A stretch of DNA of 64,000 bases from Lysobacterales bacterium (GTDB lineage: Bacteria; Pseudomonadota; Gammaproteobacteria; Xanthomonadales; Ahniellaceae). Under the pieces are notes generated by a model that did no database searches, was not told where the DNA came from, and worked only from the letters and a program-made list of their open reading frames with translations. Both the position numbers and the translations under genes were made by a program. Location of the stretch: the NCBI GenBank assembly GCA_016703225.1, contig JADJCM010000010.1:1-64000 (forward strand), read 5' to 3'. Shown here piece after piece: positions 24,760 to 31,628 of the stretch. Every line of letters starts with the position of its first letter. The first letter of the stretch is position 1.

Positions 24760-25890
24760 ATGAACGCGATCCTGCCAGCGCCGGAGATCGACGCCGCCGC
24801 GGCACTCGCGGCATACGCGCGCGGCGAGTGTTTTCTGGACGTGCGCGAAGCCGACGAGATCGCCAGTGGCCTATGCCCGGGGGCGACCTGGCTCGCAATG
24901 TCGGGCGGGTTCGAGGCCATCCACGAATGGAGCCGCGGTGTGACCGGCTCCGTCCACGTGCTGTGCGCGGCCGGCGTACGCTCGTTGCACGTGGCGCAGG
25001 CGCTGCGCGCGACCGGTGTCGCCGCCTGTTCGGTGCGAGGGGGTATGGACGCGTGGCGCGCACTCGGCGGACCGGTGTCCGTGCCGACGCAGGCGTCCGC
25101 CGATGATCGCTATGCGCGCCATTTGCGCCTGCCCGAGGTCGGCGCGGCCGGTCAGCAGCGCTTGCAGGCGTCGCGCGTGGCCGTGGTCGGTGCGGGCGGC
25201 TTGGGCTCTCCGGCGGCGTTCTATCTGGCCGCGGCCGGGGTTGGCGACATCCGCCTGATCGATGACGATGTGGTGGAACGCAGCAATCTGCAGCGACAGA
25301 TCCTGCATCGCGACGATCGCATCGGCCAGCGCAAGGTGGATTCGGCTGCGGCAACGCTGGCGGCGCTGAATCCGGAAGTGCGCATCGAAGCGATCGCCGC
25401 ACGTCTGCGCCACGACAATGCCGCTGAATTGCTCGACGGTTGTGACGTGGTGATCGATGGCGCCGACAATTTCCCGACGCGACAACTGATCAACGCCACC
25501 TGCCTGCAGTTGCGCCTGCCGTGGGTGTACGGCGCCGTGCATCGCTTCGAGGGCCAGGTGAGCGTGTTCGACGCGCGCGGCGGACGCGGCAACGCGCCTT
25601 GCTATCGCTGCCTGTTTCCGGAGGCGCCCGGGCCTGGCGAAGCGCCGAATTGCGCCGAGGCCGGCGTGCTCGGGGTGTTGCCCGGCATCATCGGCACGCT
25701 GCAGGCGAACGAAGCCATCAAGTTGCTCCTCGGCCTTGGCGAACCGCTGCGCGGACGCTTGCTGCTGTTCGATGCACTGGCCATGCGGTTTCGCGAGTTG
25801 CGCTACGCGGTCGACCCTGCATGCCCGGGTTGCAGCAGCGTTGCCGACGCCGCGCCGCTGGCCGACGCGCTGGTCTGCACGCTGCGCTGA
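24760..25890 (+). CDS. moeB: Rhodanese-MoeB/ThiF fusion, sulfur-carrier adenylyltransferase
   Basis: Adenylates the C-terminal glycine of a MoaD/ThiS-type carrier so that it can be thiolated. The N-terminal rhodanese domain (about residues 1-110) has the persulfide cysteine in VHVLCAAGVRS. The E1-like domain follows, with the ATP loop VVGAGGLGSP, RSNLQRQILH, the D-G-A-D-N-F segment, the catalytic cysteine in PNCAEAGVLGVLPG, and zinc cysteine pairs CYRC and CPGC. In many fusions the rhodanese part is C-terminal; here it is N-terminal. I chose the ATG at 24760 (376 residues); an in-frame GTG at 24700 would add 20 residues. Confidence 0.9.
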   Translation: MNAILPAPEIDAAAALAAYARGECFLDVREADEIASGLCPGATWLAMSGGFEAIHEWSRGVTGSVHVLCAAGVRSLHVAQALRATGVAACSVRGGMDAWRALGGPVSVPTQASADDRYARHLRLPEVGAAGQQRLQASRVAVVGAGGLGSPAAFYLAAAGVGDIRLIDDDVVERSNLQRQILHRDDRIGQRKVDSAAATLAALNPEVRIEAIAARLRHDNAAELLDGCDVVIDGADNFPTRQLINATCLQLRLPWVYGAVHRFEGQVSVFDARGGRGNAPCYRCLFPEAPGPGEAPNCAEAGVLGVLPGIIGTLQANEAIKLLLGLGEPLRGRLLLFDALAMRFRELRYAVDPACPGCSSVADAAPLADALVCTLR

Positions 25891-25935
25891 ATCGTTGCGG
25901 CGCTACCATCGCGCGGTCGACAACGGAGCCTGCTC

Positions 25936-26604
25936 ATGTGTGGACGCTTCACGCGCGAATACAGCTGGCAGCAGGTACATGCGTTCTCGGCGGCGTTCTC
26001 GCTGTGGTACCCGCCGGTGCAACCCGCACCCGCCTACAACATCGCGCCGACGCAATCGACCTGGGCGATCGTGCGCGACGACGACAACGCCGAAGTGTTG
26101 CGCGAGTTGCGCTGGGGGCTGATTCCGGCGTGGTCGAAGGACCTGAAGATCGCCTGGTCGACGATCAACGCACGCATCGAAACCGTGGCCAGCAAGCCCG
26201 CGTTCCGCAGTGCCTGGAAGCAGCGACGTTGCCTGATTCCGGCCAGCGGTTACTACGAGTGGCCGGGCGAGGGTGCGCACAAGCGGCCCTACTACATCCA
26301 CCCGATGCAGGAGCCGTTGCTGATGTTCGGCGCGATCTGGGAACGCTGGTCACCAGCCGATGGGCCGCCGCTGCAGAGTTTCAGCATCGTCACCCTGCCG
26401 GCCGCCGGCAACATCGAAGGACTGCATGACCGCATGCCGCTGATGCTGCCACCCGAACTGCTCGCTGACTGGATCCGCGGCACCCCCGCGCAGGCCGCCG
26501 AGATCGCCCACGCCGCACCGATCCCGTCGCTGGCGTTCCATCCGGTGCGACCCGCCGTCGGCAACGTCCGCAACCAGGGTCGCGAGTTGATCGAGCGCGT
26601 GTGA
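25936..26604 (+). CDS. SRAP-domain protein (YedK/HMCES-like abasic-site shield)
   Basis: Protects abasic sites in single-stranded DNA by forming a covalent thiazolidine bond through Cys2. The 222-residue protein starts MCGRFTRE, so Cys2 is exposed after methionine removal. It has the conserved NIAPTQ (Asn), NARIETV, RCLIPASGYYEWP (catalytic Glu) and the histidine in GLHDRMPLML. GGAG precedes the ATG. I see no LexA box (CTGT-N8-ACAG) upstream, so SOS control is not supported by the sequence. Confidence 0.93.
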   Translation: MCGRFTREYSWQQVHAFSAAFSLWYPPVQPAPAYNIAPTQSTWAIVRDDDNAEVLRELRWGLIPAWSKDLKIAWSTINARIETVASKPAFRSAWKQRRCLIPASGYYEWPGEGAHKRPYYIHPMQEPLLMFGAIWERWSPADGPPLQSFSIVTLPAAGNIEGLHDRMPLMLPPELLADWIRGTPAQAAEIAHAAPIPSLAFHPVRPAVGNVRNQGRELIERV

Positions 26605-26648
26605 TGCCGCGGCGCCATCGCGTCGGGGCGCATCGCGCGGCGCCGTGA

Positions 26649-26820
26649 CATCGGTGCGCACCGCGTTGCGGTGCACACCCTACGGCCATCGCGCGGGTTG
26701 TGCGTAGGGTGTGCCGAGCGCAGCGAGGCGCACCGCACGGTCGCGGCGCCGTTGCATCGGTGCGCACCGCACGGCTTGCATCGGTGCGCACCGCGTTGCG
26801 GTGCACACCCTTCGGGCCGC
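26649..26820. repeat. Cluster of dispersed GC-rich repeats, left of the TA-like pair
   Basis: A 32-base unit starting CATCGGTGCGCACCGC occurs exactly at 26649-26680 and 26779-26810. Between them lie a 38-base unit (26701-26738, containing TGCCGAGCGCAGCGAGGCGC) and a 21-base unit (26752-26772), both repeated exactly at 27594-27675. The units are internally palindromic. Related copies occur near 38.9 and 40.7 kb. Confidence 0.85.
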
Positions 26821-26825
26821 GAGGG

Positions 26826-27296
26826 TCAGAGTGCGGCAGCGCGGCGCGTGCCATGGTCGATTGCGCGCTCGGCTTCCCATCCCTTGCAGGCCAGCGCCAC
26901 AACGCGGGGCACGGGTCGCGCGCCGGTACCGTACGCACTGATCGTGCGTGGCGTCATGTTCAAGGCAGCAGCGGCGGCGGATAGGGTCAGGCCGTTGCGT
27001 GCGCGCCAGCGGGCGAATTCCCGCGTGTTCTGGTCGGGTGCGTTTTGCGCAATCGCATCAAGCCAGAGCGTGTCGGCCCCGACCTGGATATCCAACTCCG
27101 GCCATTCCGCCGACCATCCGGCGCCCTCGCCCAAGCACGCCTTAGCGAAGGCTCGCTCATCACGCAGCGGCGCGAGACCGGGGGATTCGGCAAGCAGCGG
27201 GGTGAAGTCCACCGTGTACACCGTCCCGTCGATGAAAGTCATCTTGAGTCGATGCCGGACCAGAGCCTTCACGGCCTTGAATCGGGGGCGTTTCAT
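26826..27296 (-). CDS. DUF2442 domain fused to a Cro/XRE-type helix-turn-helix
   Basis: A 156-residue protein. The N-terminal part (residues 1 to about 85: MKRPRFKAVKALVRHRLKM, VYTVDFTPLL, RDERAFAKACLGEGA, WPELDIQVGADTLWLDAIAQ) is a DUF2442 domain. The C-terminal part (about 92-145: FARWRARNGLTLSAAAAALN then MTPRTISAYGTGARPVPRVV) is an HTH of the Cro/XRE type. DUF2442 genes commonly follow DUF4160 genes and the pair is regarded as a putative toxin-antitoxin system. By analogy this protein would be the DNA-binding antitoxin (inference). The ATG at 27296 overlaps the upstream stop by four bases; an ATG at 27305 is possible. Confidence 0.78.
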   Translation of the reverse strand: MKRPRFKAVKALVRHRLKMTFIDGTVYTVDFTPLLAESPGLAPLRDERAFAKACLGEGAGWSAEWPELDIQVGADTLWLDAIAQNAPDQNTREFARWRARNGLTLSAAAAALNMTPRTISAYGTGARPVPRVVALACKGWEAERAIDHGTRRAAAL

Positions 27297-27520
27297 GGAT
27301 GCCATTTCTTCCACTCCTTCAGCAGGTCGTCGCGGTGCAGTCGGACCCACTCCAATGCCTCGGCCAGCACCGCGGTCGGAGCACCGCCGTCCGAGCGCAG
27401 CGTGGCCAGTTCGATGAGCACATCCACGCCACCGCCGGTCAAGTGCACGTGCGGCGGCAAGTGGTCGCGTTCGCGCAGTTCGATCCGGAACTGTCGACGG
27501 ATGCGGTGTTTCGTCGTCAT
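27293..27520 (-). CDS. DUF4160 protein, putative toxin-like partner
   Basis: A 75-residue basic protein with the DUF4160 hallmark RIELRERDHLPPHVHLTGGG, followed by VLIELATLRSD and a C-terminal helix EALEWVRLHRDDLLKEWKKW. Its biochemical function is unknown to me. The start MTTKHRIRRQ at 27520 gives the family length; an in-frame ATG at 27562 would add 14 residues reading through the palindrome at 27534-27546. It is translationally coupled to the DUF2442-HTH gene (ATGA). Confidence 0.78.
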   Translation of the reverse strand: MTTKHRIRRQFRIELRERDHLPPHVHLTGGGVDVLIELATLRSDGGAPTAVLAEALEWVRLHRDDLLKEWKKWHP

Positions 27521-27533
27521 GTGCGCATGGTAA

Positions 27534-27546
27534 GGAAACCGTTTCC
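27534..27546. promoter_or_regulatory. Palindrome in front of the DUF4160/DUF2442 operon
   Basis: GGAAAC-C-GTTTCC, a perfect 13-base palindrome with a one-base centre, 14 bases before the DUF4160 start codon. It is a plausible operator for the HTH encoded by the second gene, which would give the autoregulation typical of toxin-antitoxin operons. Inference from position and symmetry. Confidence 0.5.
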
Positions 27547-27593
27547 ATACGGCAACAGCCATCCAGCCGCTGCGTGCGGCAACCACACGCGCT

Positions 27594-27675
27594 TGCGTAG
27601 GGTGTGCCGAGCGCAGCGAGGCGCACCGCACCCAACCACACGGCTGCGGCGCCATTGCATCGGTGCGCACCGCAC
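27594..27675. repeat. Dispersed repeat, right of the TA-like pair
   Basis: The 38-base unit at 27594-27631 and the 21-base unit at 27655-27675 are exact, same-orientation copies of 26701-26738 and 26752-26772. The spacer between them differs (23 versus 13 bases). The two copies bracket the DUF4160/DUF2442 operon about 893 bases apart. Confidence 0.88.
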
Positions 27676-27702
27676 GATCGCGGGCCCGTTTCACCCATTG
27701 GG

Positions 27703-29730
27703 TCAAAGCACCGCCGCGAGCCGCGTGCCCTGGTCGATGGCGCGCTTGGCGTCGAGTTCGCCGGCGGCGTCGGCGCCGCCGATGAGGTGGGCGGTCTTGC
27801 CGAGGGCGGTGAGGGCGGCGTGCAGCTCGCGGTTTGGTTCCTGGCCGGCGCAGAGCACGATGTGGTCGACTTCGAGCAGGCGCGGGTTGCTGCCGATGGT
27901 CAGGTGCAGGCCGCGTTCGTCGATGCGGTCGTAGTGCACGCCGCCGATCATCTCGACGCGCTTCATTTTCAGCGTGGCACGGTGCACCCAGCCCGTGGTC
28001 TTGTTCAGGCGCTTGCCGGGGGCGCCGTCCGAACGTTGCAGCAGGAACACCTGACGCTCCGGTGGCTGCGGTTGCGGCTTGAGGCCGTCGATGCCGCCGC
28101 GGCGGGTGAAGCTGTCGTCGACGCCCCATTCGCGGCGCCACAGCTTCTCGTCGAGGGAAGGCGAGTGGCCGGCATCGACCAGGAACTCGGCAACGTCGAA
28201 GCCGATGCCACCGGCACCGATGATGGCGACGCGCTTGCCGACCCCGACCTTGCCCGCGAGCACGTCGAGGTAACTCAGCACCTTGGGCGAGTCGATGCCG
28301 TCGATGCGTACTGCGCGCGGCGTGATCCCGGTCGCAAGGATGATCTCGTCGTAGCCGCCATCCGCGAGTTGCTGCGCGGTCACGCGCGTGCCGAGTTGCA
28401 GAACAACTCCGGTGGCGTCGATGCGATTGCGGAAGTAGCGCAAGGTCTCGTGGAACTCCTCCTTGCCCGGAATGCGCTTGGCCAGGTTGAACTGGCCGCC
28501 GATTTCGCTCGCGGCGTCGAACAGGGTGACGCGATGTCCGCGCTCGGCCAGCGTGGTCGAGGCCGCGAGTCCGGCTGGACCGGCGCCGACCACGGCGATG
28601 CGCTTGGTTGTAGTGGCAGGCCGGATCAGCAACTCGGTCTCATGTCCCGCGCGCGGATTGACCAGGCAACTGACCGGCTTGCCCTCGAACACATGGTCGA
28701 GGCAGGCCTGGTTGCAGGCGATGCAGGTGTTGATGTCCTGGGCGCGATTGGCGCTGGCCTTGTTCACCCAATCCGGATCGGCGAGCAGTGGCCGCGCCAT
28801 CGAAACCATGTCACAGCTGCCCTCGGCAAGCAGCTTCTCGGCGACGTCGGGCATGTTGATGCGATTGGTCGCGACTAGCGGCAGCGCCACGTGCTTCTTC
28901 AGCTCGCGCGTGGCGAAGGCGAAGCCGGCGCGCGGCACCGAGGTGACGATGGTCGGGATGCGCGCCTCGTGCCAGCCGATGCCGCTGTTGATGATGCTGG
29001 CGCCGGCGGCTTCCACCGCTTTCGCCAGCATGGTGATCTCCTCCCAGCTCTGGCCGCGTTCGACCAGATCGAGCAGCGACAGGCGATAGATGATGATGAA
29101 GTCACGGCCGACCTGGGCGCGGATCGCCTTGAGGATTTCGAGCGGAAAGCGCATGCGGTTCGCGTAGGGTCCGCCCCAGTCGTCGGTGCGCTGGTTGGTG
29201 CGCTCGCACAGGAACTGGTTGATCAGATAGCCCTCGGAGCCCATCACTTCGACGCCGTCGTAGCCGGCTTCGCGCGCCAGCGCAGCGCAGTTCGCGAAGG
29301 CCTTGATCTGCGCCCAGACGCCGCGTTCCGACAACTCGCGCGGGGCGAAGGGCGAGATCGGCGACTTGATCTTCGACGGTGCCACCGCCAGCGGGTGATA
29401 GCCGTAGCGGCCGGTGTGCAGGATCTGCAGGCAGATGTGGCTCTGGTGCGCATGCACCGCGCGCGTCACCTTGCGATGGCGGTTCACTTCCCACGGCCAG
29501 CTGAGCTTGCCGGCGAAGGGCGCCACCCAGCCGGCGATGTTCGGCGCGATGCCGCCGGTGACGATCAGCCCGGTGCCACCGCGAGCGCGTTCGCCGAAGT
29601 AGGCGGCGAGCTTGTCGTAGTCGCGTGCGCGGTCCTCCATGCCGGTGTGCATCGAACCCATCAGTACGCGGTTGCGCAGCGTGACGTGGCCGAGGTCGAG
29701 CGGTTCGAGCAGATGCGGATAGGCGCTCAC
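27703..29730 (-). CDS. fadH: NADPH-dependent 2,4-dienoyl-CoA reductase
   Basis: Reduces 2,4-dienoyl-CoA so that beta-oxidation of polyunsaturated fatty acids can proceed. The 675-residue protein has an Old Yellow Enzyme-type FMN barrel (residues 1 to about 360: LDLGHVTLRNRVLMGSMHTG, HTGRYGYH, YDGVEVMGSEGYLINQFL). Next come four [4Fe-4S] cysteines in CIACNQACLDH plus the following SCLVNP, then an FAD domain (AVVGAGPAGLAAS) and an NADPH-binding part (AIIGAGGIGFDVAEF). No neighbouring fatty-acid gene is present. It ends 28 bases from the repeat at 27594-27675. Confidence 0.95.
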   Translation of the reverse strand: MSAYPHLLEPLDLGHVTLRNRVLMGSMHTGMEDRARDYDKLAAYFGERARGGTGLIVTGGIAPNIAGWVAPFAGKLSWPWEVNRHRKVTRAVHAHQSHICLQILHTGRYGYHPLAVAPSKIKSPISPFAPRELSERGVWAQIKAFANCAALAREAGYDGVEVMGSEGYLINQFLCERTNQRTDDWGGPYANRMRFPLEILKAIRAQVGRDFIIIYRLSLLDLVERGQSWEEITMLAKAVEAAGASIINSGIGWHEARIPTIVTSVPRAGFAFATRELKKHVALPLVATNRINMPDVAEKLLAEGSCDMVSMARPLLADPDWVNKASANRAQDINTCIACNQACLDHVFEGKPVSCLVNPRAGHETELLIRPATTTKRIAVVGAGPAGLAASTTLAERGHRVTLFDAASEIGGQFNLAKRIPGKEEFHETLRYFRNRIDATGVVLQLGTRVTAQQLADGGYDEIILATGITPRAVRIDGIDSPKVLSYLDVLAGKVGVGKRVAIIGAGGIGFDVAEFLVDAGHSPSLDEKLWRREWGVDDSFTRRGGIDGLKPQPQPPERQVFLLQRSDGAPGKRLNKTTGWVHRATLKMKRVEMIGGVHYDRIDERGLHLTIGSNPRLLEVDHIVLCAGQEPNRELHAALTALGKTAHLIGGADAAGELDAKRAIDQGTRLAAVL

Positions 29731-29813
29731 GTCGGGTTCCGGGTTGGCGGTCGAGGCGCCGAGGATGCGGTCCGAGTCATCGTGCAGTCAAATGAATGTC
29801 TAGAATTGTGGCG

Positions 29814-29829
29814 TGTGAAGCAGTTCACA
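29814..29829. promoter_or_regulatory. Perfect Clp/CRP-type binding site
   Basis: TGTGAAGCAGTTCACA matches the CRP/Clp consensus TGTGA-N6-TCACA at every specified base. Its centre (29821.5) lies about 43 bases before the transcription start predicted from the promoter at 29831-29858, near the class II activator position of -41.5. In Xanthomonadaceae the CRP homologue Clp uses this site and is controlled by cyclic di-GMP. Confidence 0.75.
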
Positions 29830-29830
29830 T

Positions 29831-29858
29831 TTGCTTGCGTGGTTGGGTCACATATTCT
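29831..29858 (+). promoter_or_regulatory. Sigma-70 promoter for the receiver-domain gene
   Basis: TTGCTT (29831-29836) and TATTCT (29853-29858) are separated by 16 bases. Neither box is perfect, which fits dependence on the activator site directly upstream. The strong ribosome site AAGGAAGAG precedes the ATG at 29887. Confidence 0.55.
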
Positions 29859-29886
29859 CCCGGCCTCCTCAAGGAAGAGACCCGCC

Positions 29887-30768
29887 ATGCCCGACTCGAT
29901 CCGGATCCTGAGCCTGGGCTTCGCCAGCAGCGAATTGCACATGATGCAGGTGGTGCTCGAAGCCGCCGCCAGGACGCTGCCGCGCGGCTTCACTCTGGTC
30001 AAGGCCAGCGAGCACGCCGAAGTGGCGGTGGTGAACTGGAGCACGCTGAATATCGAGCGCACCCAGGGATTCCTCGCCGATCGCTTCCCCGGCATCCCGT
30101 TGATCTCGGTTTCGGAGACCGGCGTGCTCGGTTCGCCCGGCATGTGTCTGGCCGAGGCCAACCTGCTGCCGAGCCTGGCCGCGATGGTGTACGAGGCACT
30201 CGAAGGCATCGAACCCGCAGCGCGCGCGCGGCCGCCCGAGTACGTGTCGTGGTTGGTCGAGCGTCGGCATGAGGCGATGGTGCACGAATCCGCGGCGACA
30301 CCACCGGCGCCCCGCGTGGTGCCGAGCATTCCGGTGTTCTCGGCGCCGCCCCTGCCGGAAGCCCATCGCGATGAGCCGCAGTTACTGTCAGGGCTGCGCG
30401 TGCTGCTGGTCGACAGCCGCTGCGAGGGCGTCGAGGCCGCCCAACAGCTGCTGCACGAGCTGGGTGTGCAGGTCGAGGTTGCGTGTGACGACCAGGACGG
30501 CTGGAAACGCCACGCGGCGAGTCGCCACGACGCCGTGATGATCGATGCCCACCTCGGTGACGAGGCTGGCTTCAAATTGTGCCGGCGCATCGCGCGCGAT
30601 GGCGCGCACAAGCCGCCGCCGGTGTTCATGCTGGCCGAGAGACTGCGCCCGATCGAACGTGCCCGCGGCGCGCACGCAGGCAGTGCCGGCTTCCTGACCT
30701 GGCCGCTGCAGCGCCAGGCGCTGATCACCGCGCTCGGGCCGGTGCGGGCTGCGGCTGCGGCCGGATAG
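29887..30768 (+). CDS. Two-domain protein with a degenerate C-terminal receiver domain
   Basis: A 293-residue cytoplasmic protein. Residues 1-115 form an unrecognised alpha/beta domain (IRILSLGFASSELHMMQVVL, GIPLISVSETGVLG). A Pro-rich linker (about 135-165) leads to a response-regulator receiver domain (about 170-290). The receiver keeps an aspartate at the phosphoacceptor place (VMIDAHLGDEAG, D220) and part of the acidic pocket (LLVDS). The conserved lysine is replaced by tryptophan (GFLTWPLQ, W272), so normal phosphorylation signalling is doubtful. There is no output domain and no kinase nearby. The Clp-type site upstream suggests it belongs to the Clp/cyclic-di-GMP regulon (inference). 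Confidence 0.75.
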   Translation: MPDSIRILSLGFASSELHMMQVVLEAAARTLPRGFTLVKASEHAEVAVVNWSTLNIERTQGFLADRFPGIPLISVSETGVLGSPGMCLAEANLLPSLAAMVYEALEGIEPAARARPPEYVSWLVERRHEAMVHESAATPPAPRVVPSIPVFSAPPLPEAHRDEPQLLSGLRVLLVDSRCEGVEAAQQLLHELGVQVEVACDDQDGWKRHAASRHDAVMIDAHLGDEAGFKLCRRIARDGAHKPPPVFMLAERLRPIERARGAHAGSAGFLTWPLQRQALITALGPVRAAAAAG

Positions 30769-30796
30769 GCGCAGCGCGCAACCTCATCGCGCGCGA

Positions 30797-30819
30797 AAAT
30801 ATAGATTGATGTATATACT
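30797..30819 (+). promoter_or_regulatory. AT-rich promoter/operator region of vapBC
   Basis: In otherwise GC-rich DNA this patch contains the palindrome GTATATAC (30811-30818) and a near-consensus -10, TATACT (30814-30819), with no good -35. VapB proteins usually bind such AT-rich inverted repeats at their own promoter. A strong ribosome site GGAGGG follows, seven bases before the GTG start. Confidence 0.5.
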
Positions 30820-30846
30820 TGCCCGAAACTCGCCGGAGGGCGTGCC

Positions 30847-31140
30847 GTGGCCCAGATTCGAACCGCCAAGATCTTCAAGAACGGCGCCAGCCAAGCGGTG
30901 CGCCTGCCCGCGGAATTCCGCTTCGAAGGCGATGAAGTCTTCGTGACCCGCGACGAGGTCACCGGTGACGTAACCCTGTCGACGCGACCGGGCGCGTCGG
31001 CCTGGGGCAGCTTCTTCGAGATGCTGCACCGTCTGGATGTGCCGGCCGGGTTCATGGCCGAGCGCCCGATGAATGTCGTACCGGCGGCGTCCGGCATCTT
31101 CGACGAAGACGCGTCGGCGACCTCCCCGCGGAGGCGCTGA
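30847..31140 (+). CDS. vapB: VapB-type antitoxin (AbrB-like fold)
   Basis: Antitoxin that neutralises the VapC nuclease and represses the operon. The 97-residue protein has an N-terminal swapped-hairpin AbrB/MazE domain (about residues 1-50: IRTAKIFKNGASQAVRLP, FEGDEVFVTRDEVTGDV). The C-terminal tail (about 55-97, SAWGSFFEMLHRLDVPAGFM) would occupy the toxin groove. The GTG start is supported by GGAGGG. The stop codon lies two bases before the vapC start, and the vapC ribosome site is inside vapB. Confidence 0.9.
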   Translation: MAQIRTAKIFKNGASQAVRLPAEFRFEGDEVFVTRDEVTGDVTLSTRPGASAWGSFFEMLHRLDVPAGFMAERPMNVVPAASGIFDEDASATSPRRR

Positions 31141-31142
31141 GC

Positions 31143-31544
31143 GTGCTGCACATGCTGGACACCGACACCGCCAGTTACCTGATCAAGGGCCGGTCCGCTG
31201 TGATCGAATCCAGGCTGGCGGCGCTGTCGCCGTCACAGGTCTGCATCTCGGTGCTGACCCGTGCCGAACTGCATTACGGGTTGAAGCGCCTGCCCGCCGG
31301 GCATCGGTTGCATCTCGCGGTGCGCGAGTTCCTGAAGCTGGTGCAGACTTTGCCCTGGACCTACGAAGCTGCGGACCGGTACGCCGAGATTCGTCACCAA
31401 CTGATCGCCAGCGGGCAGCCGATCGGCGAGATCGACATGATGATCGCCGCGCACGCGCTCGCCGCCGGCGCCGTGCTGGTCACCAACAATCGCCGGCACT
31501 ATGAGCGCATCGCCGCGCCGCTGATGCAAGAGAACTGGGCGTAG
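31143..31544 (+). CDS. vapC: VapC-type PIN-domain ribonuclease toxin
   Basis: Mg-dependent endoribonuclease of 133 residues. The acidic active-site residues are visible: D6 in MLDTDT, E42 in TRAELHYG and D98 in IGEIDMMIAAHA, followed by LVTNNRRHYERI. All are conserved, so the toxin appears intact. VapC enzymes of this group often cut initiator tRNA, but the target here is unknown. GTG start, preceded by GGAGG within vapB. Confidence 0.92.
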   Translation: MLHMLDTDTASYLIKGRSAVIESRLAALSPSQVCISVLTRAELHYGLKRLPAGHRLHLAVREFLKLVQTLPWTYEAADRYAEIRHQLIASGQPIGEIDMMIAAHALAAGAVLVTNNRRHYERIAAPLMQENWA

Positions 31545-31628
31545 CGCTGCGCGTGCCAGGGGCAAGGCGCCCACAGCACCGGAAAAATCGGCGACACTCG
31601 CCGGCCCAGGATCGGAGCGGAAACTGCG

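Noticed and set aside
24656..24763. A 35-codon frame (MAVADFDFASSPLPS) starting three bases after mobA and overlapping the moeB ATG by four bases
   Set aside because: The spacing looks like a coupled leader gene, but there is no ribosome site and no recognisable family, and the second half is Arg/Pro-rich noise. It remains only a weak possibility.
22475..25402. A 975-codon minus-strand open frame across der, mobA and moeB
   Set aside because: It is antisense to three conserved genes and of low-complexity Arg/Ala/His composition without domains; a GC artefact.
26604..27700. A CRISPR-like array in the repeat clusters around 26.7 and 27.6 kb
   Set aside because: Repeats are not regularly spaced, spacers are not unique sequences of constant length, and no cas genes are present.
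30850..30870. A tRNA T-loop-like string (AGATTCGAAC) near 30.85 kb
   Set aside because: It lies inside the vapB coding sequence and no cloverleaf can be formed around it.
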